NCBI RefSeq assembly: GCF_003002815.1
Contig: NZ_PVTF01000004.1
Coordinates: forward strand, 1-64,000
DNA length: 64,000 bases
Direction: 5' to 3'
DNA from: Umezawaea tangerina
GTDB taxonomy: Bacteria; Actinomycetota; Actinomycetes; Mycobacteriales; Pseudonocardiaceae
The notes beneath the pieces were generated by a model. It searched no databases. It saw only the letters and a program-made list of their open reading frames with translations, and was not told the origin of the DNA. A program made the translations under genes and the position numbers. Positions within the stretch are counted from its first letter, which is position 1. Every line of letters begins with the position of its first letter. Below are positions 28,099 to 36,648 of the stretch, piece by piece.

Positions 28099-29826
28099 CT
28101 ACTTGTACATGGTCTGGTTCACGGTTCCGGGCGCGTACGCGTCCGGGTCGACCCAGACGTTGATCAACGAGGGCAGCCCGGACTCGCGGGCGCGCCGCAG
28201 GGCTCCCGCGATGTCCTTGGGGTCGCGCACCTCCTCGCCGTACCCGCCGAGCATCTTGGCGAACTGGTCGTACTTCACGTCGCCGAGCGTGTTGCCGACG
28301 CGCTCCCGTTCCACGCCGTACTTGCGGGCCTGGCCGTAGCGGATCTGGTTCATCGACGAGTTGTTGCCGACGACGCCGACGAACGGCAGGTCGTAGCGGA
28401 CGAGGGTCTCGAAGTCCCAGCCGGTCAGGCTGAACGCGCCGTCGCCGAACAGCGCCACCACTTCTTTGTCGGGACGGGCGAGCTTGGCCGCGAGCACGAA
28501 CGGGACGCCGACGCCGAGCGTGCCGAGCGGACCGGGGTCCATCCAGTGGCCGGGCGACTTGGGCTGCACGACCTGACCGGAGAAGGTGACGATGTCGCCA
28601 CCGTCGCCGATGTAGATCGAGTCCTCGGTGAGGAACTCGTTGATCTCGTGCACCAGCCGGTACGGGTGGATCGGGGTCGCGTCGGACAGCAGCTGCGGCA
28701 GCCTGCGCTGCCGGGCCTGCTCCTCCACGCCGTGCAGCTCCTCCAGCCACGCCTTGCGGCCCACGGCGCCGTTGTCGACCCGGCCGGTGGCGGCCGCGGC
28801 GACCGCGGCCAGCACGAGGTCCGCGTCGCCCACGATGCCGAGGTCCACGTCGCGGTTCTTGCCGACGGTGCGGTAGTCGAGGTCGACCTGCACGACGGTG
28901 GCCTTGGAGGAGAGCCTGCGGCCGTAGCCCATCCGGAAGTCGAACGGGGTGCCGACGATGACGATGACGTCGGCGTTGTCGAAGGCGTACCGGCGGGACA
29001 GCTGGAAGTGGTGCGGGTCGCCGGGCGGCAGGCTGCCGCGGCCCGCGCCGTTCATGTACGCCGGGATGTTGAGCTGCCGCACCAGGTCCACGGCCGTGTC
29101 GGTGGCGCGGGTCGTCCAGACCTGGCTGCCCAGCAGGATCGCGGGCTTCTTGGCGCCCACCAGCAGGTCCGCCAGCCGTTGCACGTCCGCCGGGTCGCCG
29201 CCCGCCCTGGTCGAGGCGCGGTAGTGGCCCGCCGACGGGACGCGGGCCTGCTCGACGGGCACCTTGGCGTCCAGCACGTCGCGCGGGATCTCCAGGAACG
29301 ACGGGCCGGGGGCGCCGTGGTAGCACTCGCGGAAGGCCATCGACACCATGTCCGCGACACGGGCCGTGCCGGGCACGGTGGCCGCGAACTTGGTGATCGG
29401 CGTCATCATGTCGACGTGCGGGAGGTCCTGCAGCGAGCCCATCTTGTGCTGGCTCAACGCCCCCTGGCCGCCGATCAGCAGCATCGGGCTCTCCGCGCGG
29501 AAGGCGTTGGCCACGCCGGTGACGGCGTCGGTCGTGCCCGGACCGGCGGTGACGACGGCGCAGCCGGGCCTGCCGGTGATGCGGGCGTACCCGTCCGCGG
29601 CGTGGGCGGCGACCTGCTCGTGGCGGACGTCGACGACGGTGATGCCCTCGTCGACGCAGCCGTCGTAGATGTCGATGATGTGGCCGCCGCACAGGGTGAA
29701 GATCGTGTCGACGCCCTCGGCCTTGAGCGCCTTGGCCACCAGGTGTCCACCGGAGATCAGCTCCGGGGCGGCAGGGGTGTCGTCGGTACCGGGTACTGAG
29801 GCGGCTTCGGTCGCTGTCCGCGCCAT
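28099..29826 (-). CDS. oxc: Oxalyl-CoA decarboxylase
   Basis: A thiamine-diphosphate enzyme that converts oxalyl-CoA to formyl-CoA and CO2. The 575-residue protein has the three-domain POX/acetolactate-synthase layout: FTLCGGHIIDIYDGC and the activating Glu region (RHEQVAAHAADGYAR) in the N-terminal domain, an ADP/CoA-binding middle, and the ThDP motif from GDGAFSLTGWDFETLV to GNNSS in the C-terminal domain. Its coupling to frc supports the specificity. It is the first gene of the minus-strand operon, with the ATAC-N-GTAT operator about 75 bases upstream. Confidence 0.94.
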   Translation of the reverse strand: MARTATEAASVPGTDDTPAAPELISGGHLVAKALKAEGVDTIFTLCGGHIIDIYDGCVDEGITVVDVRHEQVAAHAADGYARITGRPGCAVVTAGPGTTDAVTGVANAFRAESPMLLIGGQGALSQHKMGSLQDLPHVDMMTPITKFAATVPGTARVADMVSMAFRECYHGAPGPSFLEIPRDVLDAKVPVEQARVPSAGHYRASTRAGGDPADVQRLADLLVGAKKPAILLGSQVWTTRATDTAVDLVRQLNIPAYMNGAGRGSLPPGDPHHFQLSRRYAFDNADVIVIVGTPFDFRMGYGRRLSSKATVVQVDLDYRTVGKNRDVDLGIVGDADLVLAAVAAAATGRVDNGAVGRKAWLEELHGVEEQARQRRLPQLLSDATPIHPYRLVHEINEFLTEDSIYIGDGGDIVTFSGQVVQPKSPGHWMDPGPLGTLGVGVPFVLAAKLARPDKEVVALFGDGAFSLTGWDFETLVRYDLPFVGVVGNNSSMNQIRYGQARKYGVERERVGNTLGDVKYDQFAKMLGGYGEEVRDPKDIAGALRRARESGLPSLINVWVDPDAYAPGTVNQTMYK

Positions 29827-29897
29827 TGCTGGTCAACTCCTTGGTTCGCGTCGACTCGGCCGGTCCGGCTGGCCGCCCCCACGAGGTTCTCTGTAGA

Positions 29898-29926
29898 TTG
29901 CATACCGTATGGGGTAGGCATATAGT
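29898..29926 (+). promoter_or_regulatory. sucCD-side promoter with GntR operator, between oxc and sucC
   Basis: -35 TTGCAT (29898-29903), 17-bp spacer, -10 TATAGT (29921-29926). The operator-like palindrome CATAC-C-GTATG (29901-29911) overlaps the -35. It sits in the divergent region and could also control oxc. Confidence 0.65.
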
Positions 29927-30070
29927 GACGCTTTGTTGGGGCCGATGTCCAGAGGGCGTCCGGAGGATTTCCGGGAGGCAGCCCGGTCGGCCCGTTATCC
30001 CTCCCAGACCGGTGACCGCACGGGCTCGCGCGCCCGTGCGGCCCGGTCGCGCGCAGAGAGGACGGCCGCC

Positions 30071-31228
30071 TTGGATCTCCACGAACACGAGGCAAGGGAC
30101 CTGTTCGCCGCCCACGGGGTGCCGGTGCCCGCCGGGTCCGTGGCCACGACCGCCGACCAGGCCCGCGCCGCCGCGACGGCCATCGGCGGCGCCGTCGTGG
30201 TCAAGGCGCAGGTCAAGACCGGCGGGCGGGGCAAGGCGGGCGGTGTCCGGTTCGCCGCGACACCGGACGAGGCGGCCGCCGCCGCGACGGCGGTGCTCGG
30301 CATGGACATCAAGGGCCACACCGTCCACAAGGTGCTGGTGACCGCGGCCGGCAGGATCGCCGAGGAGTACTACTTCTCGTTCCTGCTCGACCGCGCGGGC
30401 CGGACGTTCCTGGCCATGGCGTCGGCCGAGGGCGGCGTGGAGATCGAGGAGATCGCCGCGACCAAGCCGTCCGCGCTGGTCAAGGTCCCGGTCGACGCGA
30501 CGGTGGGCGTCGACCTGGCGAAGGCGGCGGAGATCGTGGCGGCGGCGGGACTCCCGGCCGAGGCCGCCCCGGTCGTCGCCGCGCTGTGGGAGGTGTTCGT
30601 CGCCGAGGACGCCACGCTGGTCGAGGTGAACCCGTTGGCGCGCACCGAGTCCGGCGACGTGCTCGCGTTGGACGGCAAGGTGGCGCTGGACGACAACGCG
30701 TCCTTCCGCCATCCCGCGCACGCGGCGTTCGCCGACGAGCACGCGGGCGACCCGCTGGAACGCCGGGCGCACGCGAAGGGGCTCAACTACGTCAAGCTCG
30801 ACGGCGAGGTCGGCGTCATCGGCAACGGCGCCGGGCTGGTCATGTCGACGCTGGACGTCGTCGCGCGGGCGGGCGCCGAGCTCGGCCGGTCGGGACCGGC
30901 GAACTTCCTCGACATCGGCGGAGGCGCCTCGGCCCAGGTGATGGCCGACGGGCTGGAGATCATCCTCGGCGACCCCGGCGTGCGCAGCGTGTTCGTGAAC
31001 GTCTTCGGCGGCATCACCGCGTGCGACGCGGTGGCCGACGGGATCGTCCGGGCGCTGGACGTCCTCGGCGACCGCGCGCACAAGCCGATCGTCGTCCGCC
31101 TGGACGGCAACAACGTCGAAGAGGGTCGGCGGATCCTCAAGGCGGCGGACAACCCGCTGGTCACGTTGGCGGACACCATGGACGGCGCGGCGCGCACCGC
31201 CGCCTCGCTCGCGGCACGGGGGGCTTGA
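30071..31228 (+). CDS. sucC: Succinyl-CoA ligase beta-subunit paralog
   Basis: A 385-residue ATP-grasp subunit: [18 protein letters not shown] (nucleotide site), [20 protein letters not shown], and [10 protein letters not shown] plus [17 protein letters not shown]. The TTG start at 30071 ([12 protein letters not shown]) has GAGAGGAC at correct spacing; the longer open frame to 29933 has no family similarity. Its place opposite oxc behind the shared operator suggests a specialised copy that supplies succinyl-CoA as the CoA donor for Frc, or another acyl-CoA (inference). Confidence 0.88.
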   Translation: MDLHEHEARDLFAAHGVPVPAGSVATTADQARAAATAIGGAVVVKAQVKTGGRGKAGGVRFAATPDEAAAAATAVLGMDIKGHTVHKVLVTAAGRIAEEYYFSFLLDRAGRTFLAMASAEGGVEIEEIAATKPSALVKVPVDATVGVDLAKAAEIVAAAGLPAEAAPVVAALWEVFVAEDATLVEVNPLARTESGDVLALDGKVALDDNASFRHPAHAAFADEHAGDPLERRAHAKGLNYVKLDGEVGVIGNGAGLVMSTLDVVARAGAELGRSGPANFLDIGGGASAQVMADGLEIILGDPGVRSVFVNVFGGITACDAVADGIVRALDVLGDRAHKPIVVRLDGNNVEEGRRILKAADNPLVTLADTMDGAARTAASLAARGA

Positions 31229-31229
31229 G

Positions 31230-32111
31230 ATGGCGATCTTCCTCGACGAGGGCAGCAGGGTGGTCGTGCAGGGCATGACCGGGTCCGAGGGGACCAAGCA
31301 CACCCGGCGGATGCTGGCGGCGGGCACGACGGTCGTCGGCGGGGTGAACGCGCGCAAGGCCGGGCAGGTGGTCGACTTCGACGGGCGGTCGCTGCCGGTG
31401 TTCGGCGACGTGGCCGAGGCGATGGCGGAGACCGGCGCGGACGTGTCGGTGCTGTTCGTGCCGCCGCGGTTCGCGAAGGACGCGGTGGTCGAGGCCGTCG
31501 ACGCCGGGATCGGGATGGCGGTGGTGATCACCGAGGGAATCCCGGTGCACGACACGGCCGCGTTCTGGGCGCACGCGGTCGCCTCCGGGCGCACCAGGAT
31601 CGTCGGGCCGAACTGCCCCGGCGTCATCTCCCCCGGCAAGGCCAACGCGGGCATCATCCCGGCCGACATCACCAAGCCCGGCCGCATCGGGCTGGTGTCC
31701 AAGTCGGGAACCCTGACCTACCAGCTGATGCACGAGCTGCGCGACTTCGGCTTCTCCACCTGCGTCGGCATCGGCGGCGACCCGATCGTCGGCACCACTC
31801 ACATCGACGCCATCGCGGCGTTCGAGGAGGACCCGGAGACGGAGCTGATCGTGATGATCGGCGAGATCGGCGGCGACGCCGAGGAGCGGGCGGCGGAGTT
31901 CGTGCGGGACAACGTGTCCAAGCCCGTCGTCGGGTACGTCGCCGGGTTCACCGCGCCCGAGGGCAGGACGATGGGGCACGCGGGCGCGATCGTGTCCGGC
32001 TCGTCCGGCACCGCCGCCGCGAAGCAGGAGGCCCTGGAGGCGGCCGGGATCCGGGTCGGCCGAACGCCCGGCGAGACCGCCGGGCTGGCGCGGGCGATCC
32101 TCGGGGCGTGA
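31230..32111 (+). CDS. sucD: Succinyl-CoA ligase alpha-subunit paralog
   Basis: The 293-residue CoA-binding subunit has [17 protein letters not shown] for Co[13 protein letters not shown], and the phospho-His in [13 protein letters not shown] (His250). One base separates it from sucC, so the two are coexpressed. The active residues are intact, so a working ligase is expected. Its linkage to oxalate genes sets it apart from a housekeeping locus. Confidence 0.9.
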   Translation: MAIFLDEGSRVVVQGMTGSEGTKHTRRMLAAGTTVVGGVNARKAGQVVDFDGRSLPVFGDVAEAMAETGADVSVLFVPPRFAKDAVVEAVDAGIGMAVVITEGIPVHDTAAFWAHAVASGRTRIVGPNCPGVISPGKANAGIIPADITKPGRIGLVSKSGTLTYQLMHELRDFGFSTCVGIGGDPIVGTTHIDAIAAFEEDPETELIVMIGEIGGDAEERAAEFVRDNVSKPVVGYVAGFTAPEGRTMGHAGAIVSGSSGTAAAKQEALEAAGIRVGRTPGETAGLARAILGA

Positions 32112-32114
32112 CCG

Positions 32115-32150
32115 CGCCGGGCCCACCCCACCGCACGGGTGGGCCCGGCG
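32115..32150. terminator. Terminator after sucCD
   Basis: A perfect 14-bp stem (CGCCGGGCCCACCC and complement) with an 8-base loop, three bases after the sucD stop, followed by TTCCCC. Confidence 0.75.
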
Positions 32151-32244
32151 TTCCCCGGTCGCCAGTGCGGTGAACACCGGTCTTCGCCAGGAGTTCCGTC
32201 CCCGGTTCGCCCTGAGCACAGCAGCGAGCGGCCGGGGATCGCGG

Positions 32245-32745
32245 TCACCGCACTGGAGACCGAGCCGCTGCTGTCCATTGCGGACGGTCATGGCGGAGCC
32301 CCTGGCGGACAACCCGTCCACCCGCGGCGCCAAGCCGTCCGGCTAGCGCACCCGGTACCCGGTCGCCGGTCTTCCCGTCAGGAAAGCACTTCGTCGTCGG
32401 GGTGCGGCAGAGCTCCAGGCAGTCGGTCAGCAGGCGGTGCAGCACGTCGTCGCGGGCGTCACCCGCCCTCAGCGCGACGACCCTCGTCGCGTGCGCCACC
32501 ACCGCCGGGGCGACCAGCCTGCCGCGCAGCGGCCGCACCCCCGCTTCGCCCGTGCAGCGCAGGACGAGGGCGACCGTCGGCGCGCGGACGACACCGACCA
32601 GCCGGGGCGCGAACGGCAGCAGCCGTTGGCGGCCCGGCGCGGTGCACGAGTCGTTGACGGCCCTGGCGACCGCCGCCAGCACGGGGTGCACGGCGGCGGG
32701 GCGGTCCGACCAGACCTCGCCCGCCAGCGTGGACACCAGCTCCAT
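32245..32745 (-). CDS. Conserved hypothetical protein (MELVS...HP family)
   Basis: A 166-residue protein. The opening MELVSTLAGEVWSDRPAAVH and PVLAAVARAVND matches a small protein group of unknown function common in actinobacteria, typically MELVS-LAGE-W-DHP. The last 40 residues are Arg-rich and less conserved-looking. No membrane segment or catalytic motif is seen. It follows the second OxlT gene by 59 bases on the same strand and may be its operon partner. The alternative in-frame start farther up lies inside the transporter gene. Confidence 0.65.
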   Translation of the reverse strand: MELVSTLAGEVWSDRPAAVHPVLAAVARAVNDSCTAPGRQRLLPFAPRLVGVVRAPTVALVLRCTGEAGVRPLRGRLVAPAVVAHATRVVALRAGDARDDVLHRLLTDCLELCRTPTTKCFPDGKTGDRVPGALAGRLGAAGGRVVRQGLRHDRPQWTAAARSPVR

Positions 32746-32804
32746 CAGGCACTGGCCGTGCCCCGGAGTGGGGTGCCTGCCGCGGGACAGCACCGGTGGG
32801 CGGG

Positions 32805-34109
32805 TCACGGCGTCGGGAGGAGCCGGGTGCGGCCGGGCTGCACCAGGGCTCTGGTCAGCAGCGCGCCCGTCAGCCCGACCAGGCCCGCGGCCACGAACGC
32901 CACCGGGTAGCCGTGCGCGGCGACCACCGCGGCCGCGCCGCCGATGCCCAGCAGGCCGCCCAGCGCCTTGGCGCTGTAGAGGATGCCGAAGTTCTGCGGA
33001 CCGCTCTCCTCGCCGAAGTACTCGCGGACCAGCGACACCAGGAGCGGATAGCAGCAGCCCGTGCCCAGCCCCGCCAGGCACGCGCCGAGCAGCAACGCCG
33101 TGAACCGGTCGTGCGTGCCGCCCCAGAGCAGGACGAACTGCGCCGCGCTGCCCGTGAGCAGGGACAGGTACCAGGTGCGGCGGCGGCCGAGGTGCTCCGA
33201 CACCCGACCGGCCAGCACCCTCCCCAGACCCGTGCACGCGGCCAGCGCGCTGAGCACCGCGGCGGCGAGGAGCGGGCCGTCGTCGGCGAACGCGACCAGG
33301 AAGGCGAGGTCGAACAGGGAGACGGCGGCCGCGAGCGCGACGGCCAGGAACATCGGGACCACGGCGCCGCTGCGGACGGCCTCGGCGGGCAGGTACTGGC
33401 GGACCGCCGACTGGTTGCGCCTGCGCGCCTTGTCCAGGGCCCAGGCCCTGGGGTCGACGTGCGCGGGCCACCAGTTCCTCGGCGGGTCCTCCAGCGTGAC
33501 GCCCGCGCCGACGACCACGGCCAGCACGACCGCGGCGGCGGTGTCCAGGAACGGGGTGCGGGTCGCGGGGGTGAGCAGGAGGCCCGCGAGGAGGACGAAG
33601 GGGACGCAGCCGTAGGCGAACGCGCCCCCGACCACGCCGACGCGGGAGGCGACGCGGTCCGGGAACCAGCGCACGACGGTTCCCACGCACGCCGCGTACA
33701 CCAGGCCCGCGCCGATGCCGCCGACGAGGGAGTAGCCGAGGTAGAGGGCGGGCAGGGTCGTGGCGTGGGCGAGCGTGGCCATGCCGATCCCGCACAGGAC
33801 CCCGCCCACGACGACCGACGTGGCCGTCGACAGCCTGCCGCGGTCCCGCAGCCAGGCCGCGGGGAACGCCGTCGCCGCCTGGCAGGCGGTCCACAGCGCC
33901 AGCGCCCAGACCACGTCCGCGAGGGGGTGGGTCGCGGTCAGCACCGGCACCACCACCCCGAACCCGTACTGCTGCACCCCCGCCGCCAGCATCGCCGCCC
34001 ACGCCAACCACAACGACCAGGCCCGCGACCGCCCGACCAGCTCCCGATCCGTCTCGCCCACGCGGTAGCGCCTGCCGTGGACGTCCCGCACCTCCTGCAC
34101 ACCGGGCAT
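32805..34109 (-). CDS. Second OxlT-like MFS transporter
   Basis: A 434-residue 12-helix MFS protein clearly paralogous to the transporter at 23163: the same N-terminal EVRDVHGRRYRVGETDRELV tag, the same EDPPRNWWPAHVDP loop, and the conserved LGRVLAGRVSEHLGRR and YSAKALGG charged positions. Hydrophobic segments are more Ala/Val-rich, so its substrate could differ (another dicarboxylate or formate). The ATG at 34109 aligns with the paralog; AGGTGG lies five bases upstream, and an in-frame GTG at 34118 is possible. An ATAC-A-GTAT operator precedes it. Confidence 0.82.
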   Translation of the reverse strand: MPGVQEVRDVHGRRYRVGETDRELVGRSRAWSLWLAWAAMLAAGVQQYGFGVVVPVLTATHPLADVVWALALWTACQAATAFPAAWLRDRGRLSTATSVVVGGVLCGIGMATLAHATTLPALYLGYSLVGGIGAGLVYAACVGTVVRWFPDRVASRVGVVGGAFAYGCVPFVLLAGLLLTPATRTPFLDTAAAVVLAVVVGAGVTLEDPPRNWWPAHVDPRAWALDKARRRNQSAVRQYLPAEAVRSGAVVPMFLAVALAAAVSLFDLAFLVAFADDGPLLAAAVLSALAACTGLGRVLAGRVSEHLGRRRTWYLSLLTGSAAQFVLLWGGTHDRFTALLLGACLAGLGTGCCYPLLVSLVREYFGEESGPQNFGILYSAKALGGLLGIGGAAAVVAAHGYPVAFVAAGLVGLTGALLTRALVQPGRTRLLPTP

Positions 34110-34138
34110 GTTCTCCACCTGCCAACATTGGAGATCGT

Positions 34139-34147
34139 ATACAGTAT
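34139..34147. promoter_or_regulatory. GntR operator-like site before second OxlT gene
   Basis: ATAC-A-GTAT, the same core as at 22305-22313 and 29902-29910, lies 30 bases upstream of the transporter ATG. Confidence 0.5.
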
Positions 34148-34860
34148 TAGGTAACCTAGGTATAACACCGCGGTTGCCGGATGTCCACGCCCGCAGCGCA
34201 GCTCTGACCGAGTGGACGAGAGGCGGCCAGCTCCGACCGCACTGGACCGCCGGTCACGCACTCCCACGAACGGGTGGCGTTCGGCAAAACCCGCATGGCG
34301 GGCGCCATAGCGGAGACCACCGGCCCCGACAGGGGGCGCAGATGTCCCCGCTGGACCGCTGGTCAAGAAAGCCATCCAGCGAGGCGCCGGTCCACCTCAG
34401 GTCGGGCAGGACAGGACGCGCGAACCACCCCCACGGACCCGGTCACCGCCGGCAGGCGGCACAGCGGCGGGCCGACCTGGAATCGACCGGTAGACCGACC
34501 GGGCCACCACCCCGGCGACCGACGGCGTCGGCACGCGGAGCCCGTGCCGCACCCCCGAACGGACGCCGTCCCGGACCGCCGCACCGCCCCAAAGGGCCAC
34601 CCGTCCGACCCAGTGGGACCACGAAACACCTACACCCTTCCCGCAGTGGACCACCGGTCAAACGACCCGCCGAACACCCGACACCACCTCGGCGAACCCG
34701 GCCCGTGACCACCGGTCAAACGACCCTCCACAAGGGTGATCAAGCGGTCACGTGGAGTCGTCGGGGATTGGTCGGTAGTGCAAAGGGCGGTCCGCTTCGG
34801 GACCCGGCGCACTAGGATCTGAGGCTCAGTCCACGCGACCCCGAGGTGAGCAGCACACCC
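34148..34860. repeat. Noncoding region with four GACC-N3-GGTC boxes
   Basis: No believable gene in 713 bases; codon use is unlike its neighbours and frames are C-rich on one strand. Four palindromic boxes GACC-N3-GGTC lie at 34245-34255, 34354-34364, 34649-34659 and 34707-34717. The last two extend to a 20-base direct repeat (34649-34668, 34707-34726). The stretch lies upstream of the HSP90-like operon and may regulate it. Confidence 0.55.
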
Positions 34861-36648
34861 ATGTCCCACACCTTCGGTGTCGACCTGCGCGGGATGATCG
34901 ACCTGCTCAGCCACCACCTCTACAGCAGCCCCCGCGTCTACGTGCGCGAACTGCTGCAGAACGCGGTGGACGCCATCACCGCGCGCCGCGAGCTGGACCC
35001 GGACGCGCCCGCGGAGGTGCTGATCGAGCCGAGCGACGCGACGGCGGACGGGGTGCTGAGGATCTCGGACTCGGGTGTCGGCCTGTCCGAGCGCGAGGTG
35101 CACGAGCTGCTGTCGACGTTGGGGCGCACGTCCAAACGAGACGACCTGGGGTTCACCCGGCAGGGATTCCTCGGCCAGTTCGGGGTGGGGATGCTGTCGG
35201 CGTTCCTGGTGGCGGAGGAGATCCGGCTCGTCACCCGGTCGGCCTCGGGCGGGCCCGCGGTGCGCTGGACGGCGGACGCGTCGGGCAGCTACCGGGTCGT
35301 GGTGGACGACGGGGCGCGGGCCGAGGTCGGGACGACGATCGAGCTGGTGCCGAACCGCGACGCCGAGCACTGGCTGTCCGCGGACATGGTGCGCGCGCTG
35401 GTGACCGAGTACGGGGACCTGCTCCCGGTGACCGTGCACGTCGCGGGTGAGCCCGCGACGTCGGGCGACCTGCCGTGGTCGCGGCGGTCGGACGAGACCG
35501 GCGCGGACCTGACCGAGCGGATGGTCGACTACGGCGAGGGGCTGTTCGGGTTCCGGCCGTTCGACGCCATCCCGATCGAGGTGCCGACGGTCGGCCTGAC
35601 GGGTGTCGCCTTCGTGCTGCCCGAGGGGGTGCACCCCGGCACGCGCCAGTCGCACCGGGTGTACCTGAAGCGGATGCTCGTGGGTGACGGCGTCGAGGGG
35701 CTGCTGCCGGACTGGGCGTACTTCGTGCGGTGCGTGGTCGACTCGTCGGCGTTGCGGCCGACCGCGAGCCGCGAGTCGCTCTACCAGGACGAGACGCTGC
35801 TGGCGGTCCGCGACGAGCTGGGCAAGCAGGTGCGCGACTGGTTGGTGCGGTTGGACGCGACCGACCCGGAGCGCACGTCGCAGCTGCTGTCGGCGCACCA
35901 CCTCGGCATCAAGTCGTTGGCGCGCGCGGACGACGAGATGCTGCGGCTGGTCGAGCGGTGGCTGCCGTTCGAGACGACCGAGGGCGCGGTGCCGCTGCGG
36001 CAGTTCCGCCGCGTGCACGGCACGGTGCTGTACGTGCCGAACGTGGACGAGTTCCGCCAGCTCGCGCCGGTCGCGCAGGCGCAGGGCATCGGGCTGCTCA
36101 ACGCGGGGTACGCCTACGACGTGGAGATCCTGGACCGGCTGGTCGCGCTGGACGGCGCGGTCGCGGCGCGGCAGGTGCGGCCCGGTGAGCTGCTGGCCGC
36201 GCTGGACCACCCCGAGCCGCTGTTCGACTCCGAGCTGCGCAGCAGGCTCGCCGAGGCGGGCGGGGTGCTGGACCGGCACGACTGCGAGGCCGTGACGCGC
36301 GACTTCGACCCGGTGTCGTTGCCCGCCTTGCTGATCACGAACGTCGCGGGCGAGCGCAAGCGCGACGCCGAGGAGATCTCCGACGACGCGGACCCGCTGT
36401 GGGCGGAGCTGCTGAACGAGCTGGTGGCCGAGGAGTCGACGGCGAGCCAGCAGCTGGTGCTGAACTGCCGCAACCCGTTGGTGCGCAGGCTGGCCGCGCT
36501 GTCGGACCCCGCGCTGGTGGAGCTCACCGTCGAGTCGTTGTACGTGCACGCGCTGCTCCAGGCGCGGCGACCGATGCGGCCCAAGGACACCGCCGCGCTC
36601 AACCGCTCGTTCCTGGAGCTGCTCAACCGGGCCGTGGGGGACCGATGA
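34861..36648 (+). CDS. HSP90-family ATPase (HtpG-like)
   Basis: A 595-residue GHKL chaperone-type ATPase. The N-domain has ELLQNAVDAI (Glu30, Asn34), ISDSGVGL (Asp70), LSTLGRTSK and GQFGVGMLSAFLV (lid and ATP site). The middle domain has VYLKRMLVGDG and LRPTASRESLYQ. The C-terminal part is shorter and divergent from HtpG. The ATP residues are all present. It is translationally coupled (ATGA) to a large TPR protein, which recalls HSP90 with TPR co-chaperones, though bacterial HtpG lacks the eukaryotic MEEVD tail. The client is unknown. The ATG at 34861 is set by homology; a GTG at 34846 is possible. Confidence 0.85.
   Translation: MSHTFGVDLRGMIDLLSHHLYSSPRVYVRELLQNAVDAITARRELDPDAPAEVLIEPSDATADGVLRISDSGVGLSEREVHELLSTLGRTSKRDDLGFTRQGFLGQFGVGMLSAFLVAEEIRLVTRSASGGPAVRWTADASGSYRVVVDDGARAEVGTTIELVPNRDAEHWLSADMVRALVTEYGDLLPVTVHVAGEPATSGDLPWSRRSDETGADLTERMVDYGEGLFGFRPFDAIPIEVPTVGLTGVAFVLPEGVHPGTRQSHRVYLKRMLVGDGVEGLLPDWAYFVRCVVDSSALRPTASRESLYQDETLLAVRDELGKQVRDWLVRLDATDPERTSQLLSAHHLGIKSLARADDEMLRLVERWLPFETTEGAVPLRQFRRVHGTVLYVPNVDEFRQLAPVAQAQGIGLLNAGYAYDVEILDRLVALDGAVAARQVRPGELLAALDHPEPLFDSELRSRLAEAGGVLDRHDCEAVTRDFDPVSLPALLITNVAGERKRDAEEISDDADPLWAELLNELVAEESTASQQLVLNCRNPLVRRLAALSDPALVELTVESLYVHALLQARRPMRPKDTAALNRSFLELLNRAVGDR

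Noticed and set aside
29933-30070. N-terminal extension of the sucC paralog
   Set aside because: The extension has no family similarity; the TTG at 30071 has a good RBS and matches the conserved N-terminus.
34108-34815. Open frame of 235 codons upstream of the HSP90-like gene
   Set aside because: Composition (Pro/Arg/Thr-rich), repeats within it and lack of RBS indicate noncoding DNA.
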